A DNA stretch of 64,000 nucleotides from contig NC_049984.1 of the NCBI RefSeq assembly GCF_000003815.2, positions 20,471,498 through 20,535,497 on the forward strand, given 5' to 3'. Within the stretch, counting starts at the first letter, position 1, and every line of letters starts with the position of its first letter. Positions 24,801 through 39,800 of this stretch are shown here, in pieces. Origin of the DNA: Branchiostoma floridae (lineage: Eukaryota > Chordata > Leptocardii > Amphioxiformes > Branchiostomatidae). Below the pieces are notes generated by a model that was not told the origin of the DNA, searched no databases, and worked only from the letters and a program-made list of their open reading frames with translations. The position numbers and the translations under genes are program-made.

Positions 24801-27800
24801 GTGTATGGCAACTTAGCTTTTTAGTTTACTGTCTTATTGGAAGAGAACATGAGACAAACCAAGCTTGGCAAAGAATGGACTAGATGTTTAGTCCTGTGGT
24901 CTAGTGGCTTTCTTTTCTGCATTTTTCTTTTTTTCGTCCCCGCTCTTTAGTTTTTGAGTCTCCAGTGGATGTCATCCATCAAATTAAATTGGTGTGGCCT
25001 TACTGGATATTGGGGATTTTTTTTACAAAACCTGTAATTGCTCACTTTGCTTATGTTGTCCTCTGACAGCTTCCTCAGAATTCTCTAGCTGGAGTTTTGC
25101 TTCTCACTGCTACATGTATATGTTTGGGATGTACAGATGTAGTTGGCGCTTTTGTGACGTGAACAAAATCCCAAACGTGGCTAAGTTTCTATCCCCCCTT
25201 GTCCTGATTCATCACGTGTTGATTTTCTCAGTTACATGTAGAAGCTCTGAGGAAGGTGTCTGAGAGACATAGAAACTTAAGCAAAGTAAGTATTGCTTAT
25301 GTAGAAGAAAATGGATTTTAGGTTGGAGGCATGCAGGGACAATATGGATTTGTTGTGCCCACGGGCGGAAAGTAGAATATGCTAATTATGTAATACAATC
25401 TACCTTCCAGTATGCATGTGGACACGTAAAACCGTAGGCGGTAGGCCATTGAGTTTTTGTTGAAATCAGTATTAGTTTGCTGTAATAAAAATCCGACTCT
25501 AATGAACGCAAAGTGTGTAGTCATTCCATCATGGGATTCCCGAGAATCATACACTATATTAAACATACACTGTGTACTCGGTCCACGGAAAGATTCCCGA
25601 GAATCGTACACAGTGTGTACTTGGTCCACGGAAAAATTCCAGCGAGAATCGTACACTTATATATAGCGTTTATACAAGCTGTCGATTCCAAAGAATCACA
25701 CATACGAACGGTTGTCGAAATCACCCGAAGTTTGCCGAACACCGACTTCCGAACGCTTTAGTGTTGAGAACAATAATGAATAGGTAGGAAACGCCGTTTC
25801 AAAAGCACTTGTTTTCGGCGAAACGCTGCGATGAAATAAAACACATTGATACTTCTTATTATCTAGGTGTTACTGACTAGCTATGTAAGATTCCTTGCGA
25901 CACAACACCTCATAATAAAGAAGATATGCAGCATTTTGTGTCCGATTTCCGGGGAACAGTGTTACCAGCAGTACCATATCTGGCCGTTAGGGTCGCTGCT
26001 GCACAATACGATTACATCATTGCTAGCCAATCAGAGAGACGAGAGACTCAGATTTCCAGCTTAAGTTTCAGTGAACCAAGTACACACCCCGTGTTTTATT
26101 AGTGTATTAAATAGTGTGGTGTATGAATCTCGGGAATCTTTCAGTACACAGTGATGTCAATGATTCTCGGAATTCTTTCACTGTCAGACAAGACACAGAG
26201 TGTTTTAATTGTTAATTCCTGGGAATATTTGAGTGGACCGAGTATACTGAGTGTTAGTCAGTGTATGATTCTCAGGAATCTCTATGGAACGAGTACACAC
26301 TGTTTGAGTTCATAGAGTCTGATTTTAGTACGACAAAGTACATGTAATACTGATTTCAACAAAAACTCGATGGCCTATCGCCTTTTGTCAAGCCAGCCAC
26401 GTTGAAAACTATTCTCACGTAAAGGCCGGGAAGTCCCAGATCCACATTAGAACCGTGGTTCTAAGTCACATTTCCTGCTGGTCACCCCTGTTGGTAACGC
26501 TCTTGCCGGGTAGCATTTCCTGCCCAGTCATATTTATGTAGTTAGTGAAGTTAGCCCCGTTGGCGGTTCATCGGTTTGAGCAGGGCTTCGCGAACGCGTT
26601 CGAGCCAACTGCGAAACTGTTCTACTCCCGTCGGCCTTTGCGTGAACTATCCCCGTGATCTAGAACGACGCAGCAGACGGAACACGGAGTACACTGTGCG
26701 TGTTTCAAGTTCAACATGCTTGTTTGTTATTTGATTCAATGGACTGAGTACACAGTATGGTATTACTGTATACAGTGTGTGTTGGGTATATACGTACAAA
26801 GATAGCAACAGCGATTTCAACAAAAACTCGATGGCCTATCGCCCATGCATATGGTAGAACGGTGTAATGGAAGTCAACGTTAGCAGGCTTTCTCTGGCGG
26901 TCACTCTGGCTACTTGCTCGGATGTTCGTAACATGATTTTTGAGTGTAAATTTGGGTCCACAGTAGGCTATCGATCTTCTGAAGGTCTTTTGTTTGAGTT
27001 TTGGGCCAAACAGCTGACTACTTGACAAGCTTTGTCTGGTTGTCCGTGTACTCAGTCCTTGCAGTACCAGGAGGGGAAGGGCCAAGCAAAAAATTATTGA
27101 GCTGGGGGAGGGCCTAGGAAAAATGTTTTGACCTAGGGGAGGACCAAGGAAAAAATTTAGCTTGGTCTACCAACAAAAATTTGTCCCTTAAAATGCAAGA
27201 AATAGCGTTTCAGAGGGTCAAGATTTCAAAATTGTATTGCACTCCGCAAGGTATCGCAAGGAATCGCCCTCGATAACCTTTTTCACGTACAGAAATGTCA
27301 TTAAACTCTAGCTTTAAGCCTGTCAGCAAAATTTACCCCTAGGGTCCTCAAAATGTAAGAAATGGTGTTGCAGAGCTCGAGGGTAAAGATTTGCAGATTT
27401 CCCTGGGTCCCTTTTGATGTGACATCAGGCGTGGTCCTACATGACATGATAAACATGACATGTGAGATACCAAGATTGTCAACCTCTACATAAACAAGGG
27501 AGAGAGAAGTGACTGCAACAACTACATCTCACTGCTCAGCGTGGTCGGCAAGAGTGCTATGCTAAAGTTATCCTAGCCTACCTAACAACAACTTGCTGAA
27601 CGTGTCTATCCTGAGTCGCAGTGTGGATTCCATGCCAACAGATCGACTATTGACATGATCTTTTCTCTCCGTCAGCTGCAAGAGAAGTGCAGACAACAGA
27701 ACATGCCCCTGTACATGGCTTTCATCGATCTCACCATGGCATTCGACATGGTTAGCAGAGAGGGCCTTCTCGTTCATTCTTGTATAGGACTGCTTAGCCA

Positions 27801-30800
27801 TAGCAGACGCTGTAGGGCTGATATCAATGAGTCTTTAACAATGGTCAATATGGACCAAAGGACGCCATTTACAGATAGTTGAATGTGTTCAAAGAAATTT
27901 CAAATTGTTAAATGTTTGATGTTGTGTATATCTGACAGGCATGGCTGGAATCTCACCACAGTGCCNNNNNNNNNNNNNNNNNNNNNNNNNNNNNNNNNNN
28001 NNNNNNNNNNNNNNNNNNNNNNNNNNNNNNNNNNNNNNNNNNNNNNNNNNNNNNNNNNNNNNNNNNNNNNNNNNNNNNNNNNNNNNNNNNNNNNNNNNNN
28101 NNNNNNNNNNNNNNNNNNNNNNNNNNNNNNNNNNNNNNNNNNNNNNNNNNNNNNNNNNNNNNNNNNNNNNNNNNNNNNNNNNNNNNNNTTGATCTAGTAC
28201 TACAATACCAAATATCCACTGATGACTTTACATGTATATACTAATATACCATAAAACTTACATTTAGTATGATTTCTCCAAGGACACACCGTGTATCTTT
28301 ACTCTTACCTCCCAAAGAAAAAACATACCTCAAAATAAAGTATCCCCTGGAAAATGACCTAATTGATGCGTAAACTGTACTGCTACTTCTGTTTGAGGGA
28401 AAGAAGATGATAAGCAGGTACATTTCTTTTTATTAATTTATGCCATACCAATTAATCATATACATAATGAACAGAATAACTGTAGACATCTTGTTTGTAA
28501 AAAAAAAAGTATGAATAATGAATTTATTGTATCCCTATGTTGAAAAATTGGGCATACATATAGTTCCCCGCTTTGACCCCTAACCGGGGACCAAGGATGC
28601 TTTCAAATTCAACAAGTGAGAATGTATATGATACTTGAATTTTTTACTTGGAACTTGAAGCAAGTGATCAAGGAAATTATCATTTACATTTGACATACAA
28701 AATCCGCAGATAGCTACTAGTACGTAATCATGTTCTTAGACATTATCCCAATTAAAACACAGTTTTAGAGTCCCCCAAACAATCAAAATAGGGTTTTGTC
28801 CATAAGCTCCAGTTCCATAGTGCCAAAAGCAAAGTTTTTGTGAGACACTCGGATTTCCAGTTCCCGTGGTTCCACCCACAGTGTAAACAGAGTTCATCTG
28901 CAAATTTTTTTTAAAGTAGCTCAGCATCGCAGACCGCACATACCAACTGAAGATGTTACTGATTACATCTTGACGCTAGAAACTGCTTAACTGGGGAAAT
29001 AGTTTGGTTATTTTTGAAAATGTACCCTTTGAAAATATAAATAGCAGTATAATATGTACACGCGTTTACTTATGGATCGTAATTAGCTACATCTATATGC
29101 AATAATTTGTGCTAGTTTTGCTGTGAACATGCATGGAAGTTGCAGCCATTTGTGCTGTTGTTTTAGATTTTGTGACCCTAAAACTCATAAGGCAAGCAAA
29201 GTTATACTTGTTTTTATGCCTACCATTTCTTATGTGAACATAACTATTATTCTTATGTCAAGCTGCTGATAGCGCAATGAAACATGGAACCACTCGGTCG
29301 GGAAATCGCACCCGGCTGACATGTTCTTTACTGATCAGCGTGTTTGGTTTTCAATCTTAACAGAGACTCAAATATAACACTTGTATTTCAAACGTCAGTG
29401 TGGCATCTTATTTTCTCTCAAGAACAACATTTACTTTGTAGCATAGCAAGATCGACTGATATGTTATGAGTACGGCCAATGTCTATGTTATATTGGTGGG
29501 GAAAATCCGTGCAGCTTCACCGAAAAATACTGGATTGTGTGCAAAAATCCCAGGGAAATATGGGCAGGAAAACTTAACTTTCAAAATTTAGGGGGATCCC
29601 TAGTTAGCAATGCCCCAATTTAAAAAAAAATAAATTAATGTGCTATCCAAAGTAATCTTGTACAGGTACTGGAATTTGAGGCCCATAGTTCATTTGGGAG
29701 AGGAGAGGCACTAAAAATTGTCAATGGTCGGTGTGGCCATTTTTTTCAAATTGGGAAAAATAGGACCGGCCGAATCTGAGAAGCAACAAAATTGGTGTGG
29801 CCTTGCATGGGTCTTCATTGGTCCAACTTGTGATATGTTGCTGCAGGTGTGACAGCACCCTGGCTACTGGTAGGTATGCTCTTCACTACCTCATGCTGGT
29901 CATGTGACTCCCACAAGCTGCCATCTATCGAGTACCTCCACACTGGTGCTGACAAAATATGGTGAGTGCTGTGCAGAACTATGTAACGGCAGGTCACAGT
30001 AATTCGTCAGCATTTTAATCCATCACATTTCATAACATGTGTCAGTAAAGATCTAGCACATGTACATGTATGCCAATTCTTTCTAGTGCTTTGCAAAAAA
30101 ACAATAAGGTTTACAACAAAACCTTGTAACTTTGAGCTCACAAAGTCTTGTTGCAGCAACATGTTAATCTTTGACTTGTCTTCAAGCATTACTCATGTTG
30201 TGGGAGGGGGTAGCGGTTGTGATTTTGAGGAATCCTACTTCATAGTCCTCAAATTACATGTTCATCGTCGAAGTGCATAAAGTACAAATCAATAAACTGT
30301 CCATAGTTGACAAGCAACATGCCTTGAAGTGTGCCTTTTTTAAGTACAGCACAGCTTTGTTATGCTAATCAGTGGCCTTTCAAACATAAGTAAAGCAGTC
30401 AGGGATTTAAGAGCATTTGTTAACCCACCTCATCAGTGTCACACCAACATTGCAGTCTGAAAATGCTCGCAAGACAGATCTCAATGGATCTAATAGCTGT
30501 TGTCGATTTGGGATATCTTGTGGGTTATACTAGTTAAACTATCAGCATGCTAATGCTGTGCATGTATCTATCAAAATGTGATGTCATTTCCAACACAGGT
30601 ACTCAATTCCTCAGAGTGAACATGTCAAGTTTAGGAAGGCCATGCATTCCCTAGTGCCAGATCTATGCAGTGAAGGGCTCTGCTGGCTTGAAAAAGATGC
30701 AGCTATGGTAAGTTGAAGTGTATGCATGACATACATTGTACATTGTACATCTCGTTTTGACAGGTGTACATTTACATAATTATGATGTACGTACAAATAT

Positions 30801-33800
30801 TGTAATTTACTATACAAATGTATAAGGCCACACCAATTTTATTTCTTGGTTCTCGGATTTCCCGACCCATTTTTTTCCGATTTGAAAAAAAAAATTTAGT
30901 CCCAAGAAAAATATATAGGGTTTGCTATTGCACATACTGCTGATAAACCAATCAGAGTGCTTCTTTGCAGTCACATGATCAGAACAGTGGTATAAAATCA
31001 AAGGAAGAGAGTCATTGGATAAATCATGCCATGAAAAGCTGAAAACTTGACTACTTACCTTGTTTTTTGTGTGTTATATAAGTTCACCACAGACTTTTTG
31101 CAATTTTTTAAATTTTTTTTCGACCGACCACCCCAATATTTTTCTGAAAAATCCGAGAACCAAGAAATTAAATTGGTGTGGCCTAACAGTATTTGTTTCA
31201 ATTACATGTACATGTACATGTAATTTGGCTAATGCATGAATCTGTTTCAAACAAAAAATGGGAAAGAAGTAGGATGACCTGGTAGAAAAAAATGAGGGGG
31301 ATGGTTTAAAGCTGTTATCACACAGGAAACCAACAACATACTTGTACAATATACATGATGATGTTATGGCAGAGATCGGGTGGGGGAGGCTGTAACCAAG
31401 AAATGGAGCTGGTCAATTTGTGTCCTTGGCCTGGTAGAGGTCAAGAGGGGTCCTCTATACACATTACCTACATAAATAAGTACATTGTCATAAAAGTCTA
31501 AAAAAAGGTAGCAAAAGATCTGCCTGTCAGTGACCATAATGCTGAAACCTGTTCTAATACAATGTAGTAATTGTACAATAATGCTTTGTTGCACACAGGT
31601 ACCTCCTAGTGCCCTACTAGCAGAGGGTGTGTCCCTTTGTCGAGTGGAACAGAAAAGTGGCCAATACCTGGTGACTTTCTCAGGCTCTTACGTTGCAAAC
31701 ATCTGCTGTGGATACAGTGTCGCTGAAGCTGTGTACTTTGCTACTCTGCAGTGGCTCCCAGTGGGACAAGTTGCAATCCAGGTATATCATTTTAGAAATA
31801 TGATGTGGAAGATGCATTTATTTCTGCTACCTTTAGCAAGTGTGGAGTTTTTCAGACACCGGACGACCACAGCTGCGTTTCAAAGATGTTTGCAAGAGGG
31901 ACTTTAAGGCTCCTGATATTGACACAGAACACTGGGAGGACCTTGCAAATGACAGATCCAGCTGGAGATGCACACTGTCCAGGCAGCTAAAATCAGACTG
32001 ACGCACATGGCAGAAGAAAAGCGGATCCTGTGAAAATAACTCTGCAACAGACCTGATTCAGCCTACAGATGTGCCCTATGTGGCAGAGACTGTCATTCCC
32101 GTATAGGACTGTTTGGCCACAGTCGACGCTGTAGGGCTGATATCAATTAGGATTTTACCATGGCATGGTCAATATTGACTGAATGAAGTCATATAGACAA
32201 ACATGTAAGGAATAGCATTATTCCCGTAACATTCAGTTTTACAGTACAACAAGTCCGGGACACTTGATTGGAGAGTCTGTCTCCATGGCTGATACTCTGT
32301 CTGTTGGGTGGCAGGAGATGACGGTGTCGATTGGATGTTAGTGATCTTTAGTGTCAGATTCTCCGGCAGCAGCTGCAGGTGAAGAGAGGATAAGCCGAGC
32401 TGTGAGCATGCTTCAGCACAGCTGGGCACAGGACTTAGACTCCCGGATGATTCGCACTACTCTGCACTGGATTCTCTCAGTTTTGTTGGTCAAGCATGTT
32501 GTCAGACCAGTTGTTACAGATTTGTATCTCAGACTTCAGATGAAAATCATAGACAACCTTTTATGTTTGTCATAGTAGCATTTGTCAAATGGGAAAACTG
32601 AATTCCCGATTGAGTAGAGAGATTCCAATCCATGTCTGTTTTTCTCTGACAGATGTTACGCCAACAGTGCAAGGAGACTCTGTTTTCCATAGAGAAGCTC
32701 CTGGTGCTGCTGGGAATGTCTGAGGTGGATCGGGGCAATGCCAAGATTCTATCATGGGTGCTACCAGAGATCATACAAGTCAGGTAAGGAAAATAGTTTT
32801 ACCCGTTTTAACCTCTACTGCAGGGCTTTAGCCAGCGTCCGTTTTTCCGTCAATTGACGGAAATTTGCTGCGTGTGACGGAAAAAAATTTCAACCATTCC
32901 GTCAACCTTGACGGAAAAAAATCGTTGATTGAAGCAAGGAGGCCAAGTTGAAAAGAGGGAAGCTACGGCTTGGGGACGCCCGGACAGCCCATTGTCGGAA
33001 AGCCACACACTGTTTGTTTTGCTATTGTCATGATTGTAGACGATTGTGTGTCGGCACCCTTTCGCATACGATAATCTCATTAAAAACCCGTTTTTCAAGG
33101 TCTCACTCCTAGAACAGTGCATTCTACGAACTTTGTTGTTTGGAATCTTGACACTCATCAAAACCTAACTTGTACAATAGCGTGCCGGGGCTGGCGGCCG
33201 TACAAATTATTTTCGCTCGCCCAGCCGCGCCGCTTGCGACAACGCAAGGTGCCAGTCGCAACTAAAAGAACCGGCACATCATGCTATCCACAAATAGTTT
33301 GATCAAAAACATAATCTTTAGGATCTAAAATGTTGCACGGTTCTCTTCAGCGGGAATTTTGTTTTTGTTTTGACGAGAAAACGCTAATTTTGCAGCGACA
33401 CAGATGAGATACCCACGCCACGGTGTTGTTGGCACACTTCCGGGTTAATTGAACGCCAAAATTCCCCCAAATGCACCATAAATCAGTATATGAATGCATG
33501 TTTTCTCAAAATTTTAAGAGTCTTTGAGTAATTGTGTTCCTAATTAGAAAATTGTCGTGTAATAGAAAAATATAGCGTTCTCCTGCCTTTACAAATGTAA
33601 CATGTTCAAACAAATAAAATATTTGAACGCTGGTGCGCGCGGTGCATCGTGGGTCGGTATCCATAGCTTTACCAATCAGAGCGCGGGATCTGAGGAGACG
33701 CCCCTCTAGATGTTACGATCAACCAATCAACAGTGCGTATGAGAATNNNNNNNNNNNNNNNNNNNNNNNNNNNNNNNNNNNNNNNNNNNNNNNNNNNNNN

Positions 33801-36800
33801 NNNNNNNNNNNNNNNNNNNNNNNNNNNNNNNNNNNNNNNNNNNNNNTTATCAAATTAAATAAGAAGTAACATTATATGACAAAATTAACATTGATGCGTA
33901 TCACGGACCTGAACCTGGACCTGATTCAGTATGTGAAAACTTGTGAATGGACAATACTCAAAACAGTGGTCCATTTTGCAACATAGAAATCTGTTTTGTG
34001 GAGTATTTGACTCCCGCTGGCGTTTTAAAATCCTGCAAGGCTAACTGCCTCTGTACAGTTAACTGTGAAGCTTGGTTGAAATGACTATACAGTTGTAGAC
34101 CCTACTCTACTGGGATCTTCGAGGGGTGATCAATAAGTTCTCGCCCTAACCCAGAAATAACAAGCACCGCTCAGATTTTGAGGCACAACTTCATAGTATG
34201 AAGCCTTTTATTAATATCCTCCAAATTACAAATCATTGGAGTCATTACTTTCCCGGCATTCGATTCTTGCAAATTAGAAGGTAAGTGGCGAGAAAAAAGT
34301 GGTATGAATTGTGATCAGACATGTGTGGGTCGACTTCCCCATGCAGTAAATTAACAAAAGACATTGTCAAAATGTTTGATAATGATTACTTCCTATTTCA
34401 AGCTAACAGAATTGGGTGTCTGACTTCCAGCAGCGCAATTTGACCCGCACACCTCAGGTCAGGTCAATTGTCCACTTTTTCTCCTTCTCCCTTGCCTAAC
34501 ATTTTTGGGTGTCGCCTGCAAAGTAATGGATCACAATAATTTGAATTTTGGTACATATTTATATTAGACTTTATACTTGACACCTATGCTTCGAAATCTG
34601 AGCTGTGCTTATCATTTCTCGGTAAAGCCGATGACTTATTGATAACCCCTCCGCCAACATTGATGCAGGAAGGTGCTGATGAGAGACTCAGAGGCACGAT
34701 GCAACTCGATTCAAAGGGAGCTTTATTCACATACATGTGAAGTACAAGGCGCCATGATGGAAGAGAGCGACCACGTGACCCTTAACACTGACGTCACTCA
34801 ATAGTGACGTCATCACATAGTGGCGTGATTTATCTTCTTTTCCATTTCTTTTTCTTTCTGCCTTAAAATTCTGATTGAAACAGAATAAAATCTGACAATA
34901 TTGTCTATTTTTAGTGATAAATATACAGAACGGACATGAACTATAATAGTATTATCCATGAAATACCCCTCCCCCTGTTACAGAAATAGAAAATTTAGAA
35001 CCGGTGAAGAGAAAGTAACATGACAATATATGTGAGGGAAATTGTTGACTGATGAGGTAAGGTTTGTAGAACATAATGTAACAAATAACATTTAACATCA
35101 GATTGTGAATACATTACGTCTGAATATTGAAACAGTTGAATAGCATAAAATGTTAACATCAGATTGTGAATACATTACGTCTGAATATTGAAACAGTTGA
35201 ATGGCATAAAATGTCAATGTTACCATAGAATTACCGCGTCTAGATTAACGTAACATGGGGAATAATATACAAATATAGCAATAATCAAAAAGGTTACTGA
35301 TAAGATATGGATCAGAGTTCTGTTTGGCTAATGAGTTGTCCCAGTTCAGTGTAGGGCGACGCGATCTTGGTGTTTAGCGCTCTTCTTGGCAGACGAAAAG
35401 TCAGTGGTCGCTGGTTGAGATGTTCCTACAGGCAGCTACAGTTCCGTGGGTTGATGCTCCTCTTAGTGGATCACAGGTTACAGTTACGGGTAAAGTTCCG
35501 GTAGCAAAGTCCGTGGGCGGTCTCGGTCGGGTGAACCAGGAAAACATGGCGGATGTTGTTGTTGATGGACGCCGCAAACACTCGGTCGGGGGAACGGAAA
35601 AATAAGGGTTGCCGGATAAATAAGCCGAGGCTACTCCCTACAACTTCTATGAGTCCTCTGGGGGTTGTTCAGCGAAGCTCCCTGCAACTTCTATTGAAAC
35701 CTCTGTGGGTCTACAGCGAAGCTCTTTGCAACTTCTATTGAAACCTCTGTGGGTCTACAGCGAAGCTGCAACTTCTATTGAAACCTCTGTGGGTCTACAG
35801 CGAAGCTCTGTGCAAGGATTAGGTGTAGACGGCACGGCGTAGATTCCGACCGGGGTCTCCGCGAAGGAGGTGAAACGTCAGAACCCCTCCTACACAAGTG
35901 AGGACGTCCGCCATTGTTGTAGCTAACGTTACATCCTTTTGGTTACGATTGGCCCGTTCCCTCTATTGCGACTCCTCCAGGCACAAAGTTCGGGTTTCGA
36001 CATGGGTATCGTTTCCCAGCCGCTGCCACCACGCCAACATTGATGCAGGAAGGTGCTGATGAGAGACTCAGAGGCACGATGCAACTCGATTCAAAGGGAG
36101 CTTTATTCACATACATGTGAAGTACAAGGCGCCATGATGGAAGAGAGCGACCACGTGACCCTTAACACTGACGTCACTCAATAGTGACGTCATCACATAG
36201 TGGCGCTCGTACATGTATAAAGTCTTATATAATTGTGTACTAAAATACAAATTATTGTGATCAATACGTTGCAGGCGACACCCAAAAATGTTAGGTAAGG
36301 GATAACAAAAAAAAGTGGACAATTGATCTGCAACCTGAGGTGTGCGGGTCAAATTATCTGATTACACTTCACCCTTCTTTTTCTCGCCACTTACCTTCTA
36401 ATTTAGAAAAAACGAATGCCGGGAAAGTAATGACTCCAATGATTTGTAATTTGGAGGATATAGATAAAAGGCTTCATACTATGAAGTTGTGCCTCAAAAT
36501 CTGAGCTGTGCTTGTTATTTCTGGGTTAGGCCGAGACCTTTTTGATCACCCCTCGTACTTCGCTCTTGTTATTTCCTCGAACGGTAAGCCCCAAATAATG
36601 TGAATGCTTGATGATAAAATAATAATAAAAGTTTATTTGCAAATTCTTGCCCGAGGGCTAATTGCAACATGGCACATACAGTATAGATAACAATGGTGAC
36701 AATTGGAAACAAGTGACTATTCTAGGAATAATATGGACTGCTGAGAGCTACGATTTAAGCATTTGGGCTTTGACTTCTTTTCTGGAAGCAGTGGAAGACG

Positions 36801-39800
36801 AAGTGTCCCACTTTTTCTATAACGAGTCGAGTGCGTTATGTGACGTTAACAGTGTTATAGTTTGTTTTCATCAGTAAACGTTTGTGGGGTTTGCAGGCCT
36901 CTTCAAATAACTCTTTTCTTTCCTGGTTGTCTTTCCTGATAATATAATCTGTTTGTTTTCCAGTAGGTCCAATATCCGGTCCACCGATTTTTTTCAGGTT
37001 CAGTTTTTCTGGACTGGTCCAATAAGAAAAACCGTACCCACCCCTAGTGCCGGGTGTTGTGTGAATATGTNNNNNNNNNNNNNNNNNNNNNNNNNNNNNN
37101 NNNNNNNNNNNNNNNNNNNNNNNNNNNNNNNNNNNNNNNNNNNNNNNNNNNNNNNNNNNNNNNNNNNNNNGGAAAAAACAAGATTCTTGACAAGAATTTT
37201 CCGTCAATGGGAATTGGCTGACGGAAAAAAATCTCGAGCTGGCTAAAGCCTTGCTCTACTGTATGATAAGTACCGAGCAACTGGATTGTTACCTCCATGA
37301 AATGTAATGGAATGGAGGTTATATTTTTATTACCTTTGCCAGAATGGCTAAGGTTATGTTTTAGGCTTGTGAGTCTGTGTGTGTGTCTGTGTGTGTGTGT
37401 GTTAACAGCATAACTCGAGAAGCCTTTGATGTATCCCGATTATATTTGGTAGGTGGGTAGGGGTCGGGAAAACGAAGGTCAAGTTCGATAATGGGCCCCC
37501 TAGCGGCTTGCTAAGGTACTGCAGCAGAACCTCAATTTTTGATATCTCCTGTTCTGGACATGCTGTGATCATGATTTTCGAGTGGTAGATAGCCCTCGAG
37601 GCAGAGAGTAAGTGCTGGGAGTTTGGGCCCCCTAGCAGCTTTTTTGGAACTGCAGGCGCCGGTTTCCTTTCAAACTTTGGACGAGAATAACTCTACAACG
37701 TGTTGACGAATCGTCATGATTTTTGGTATGTACATAGAATGAGTGATGACTTACATAATGGTATACTAATTATGCAAAGCAACAGCTAATTTGCATAATT
37801 AATTAGGAAAATTTATAAAACCACTGCATTCCATGATAGGACTTTCAAACTTGTCACATATGTAGCTGGGAATGAGAGAAATGTTGATAGATATCAATTA
37901 TGCAAATGATGGCCTCATTTTCATAATTAATAAGAAAATATGAACATTTTGGCAGATCATCATGCTTCTTGGTATGTAGGTAGCGTAAGTGAAGACCTAC
38001 ATAATGAGATACCAATTATGCTAATCAACAGCTAATTTACATAATTAATGAGGATATTTATAAATTCACTACATTCCATGATAGGACTTTAAAACTTGTC
38101 ACATATGTAGCTGAGAAAGAGAGAAATGTCAATACATATTTACCATGCAAATGATGATCTCATTTGCATAATTAATGAGAAAATATGAACGTGTTGACGG
38201 ATCGTCATGATTTTTGGCATGTAGATAGCCTAAGTGAAGACTTATATAATGTGATACTTATTATGCAAATTAACAGCTAATTTGCATAATTGATTAGGAA
38301 ATGTTCATAAATCTACTGTATTCCATTATAGTACTTTCATCAATGAAAGTTGTCACATATGTAACTGAGAAAGAGGGAAGAGAGTAAGAGGTGTATTTAA
38401 AGACTTTGAAAGAGAATAAGTCAAGAATGGATCAAAGGATCATCATGATTTTTTGTATGCTAATAGCTTAAGTAATGCTTGCTACAATTTGATATCAATT
38501 GATTGTAACTTGGGATCTAATTTGCATAATCAATGCCAAAATTTTATAAACCAACTCCAAGCATGTAATTATAAAGAAAATGAAATGAGTAACGCATTTG
38601 TCTACAGACATCATTCTGCATAACAAACCTGGTTTATTTGGCAAAGGTATGTGTTCGTGGAACTCTAGTTTACCCTGTGTTTGTGTGTCTGTCTGTGTGT
38701 GTGTGTGTGTAAACAAGATAACTCAAGAACGGTTGGATGGATTGGTTTCATACTTGGTGTGTTGGTAGGGTGTGATGAAAGCTGGAAATGATTAGATTTT
38801 GGGCCCCCTATTGGCTCCCCTTGGTACTGCAGCGCAACTTCCGGTTTTGCTATTTTGGTGTTCTGAACATGCTATGGTCACGATTTTTGAGTATTAGATA
38901 GCTCTTGTGCTCAGGAAGAAGTGACATAAGTTTGGGCCCCCTAGCGTCTAGTTTAGGGATAGCAGGGGCATTTTTGTCAAAAACTTCTGAAGAGGGTAAC
39001 TCAAGAAGGGAACAACGGATTTTCATGATTTTTGTTATGTAGGCACCTCAGACAACATTGTACAAAATGAAATACTAATTATGCAAAATAGGAGCAAATT
39101 TGCATAATTAATGACAACATTCAATCATAGCAGTTTTTCTATGTATCTCTTGTCTTGGGCGTGATATGGTCTTGAAATTTAGGTGGGAGATAGCTTTCAG
39201 TGTCATGACAAAGTTGGGCAAGTTTCAGCCCCTAAAATTTAATTTGGGAACTGCAGGGGCGTTTTTGTCAAGACATTCCAAAGAGGATAACTGCAGAAAC
39301 GATTGACGGATTGGCATCATATTAGGCATGCGGGTACCTTAGGCAAAGATGTTCATAATGATATACATGTTATGCAAGTGAGGACTTCATTTGCATAATT
39401 AATGAGGAAATTGTATAATTCTATTGTTTGCAATAACTGGACTTCAATCAATGTAACACATGTTAATTATGATAGGTGGAATATAAGCAGATACCAAATA
39501 TGGTAATGAGGAACTTATTTGCATAATTTATCTCCCGAAATAATTNNNNNNNNNNNNNNNNNNNNNNNNNNNNNNNNNNNNNNNNNNNNNNNNNNNNNNN
39601 NNNNNNNNNNNNNNNNNNNNNNNNNNNNNNNNNNNNNNNNNNNNNTGTGAATAATTGTGAGATGTTGCTGCAGGGATACTGAGCTGCAGCTGTATCTGCG
39701 GATGTTGTGAATAATTGTGAGATGTTGCTGCAGGGATACTGAGCTGCAGCTGTATCTGCGGATGTTGTGAATAATTGTGAGATGTTGCTGCAGGGATACT

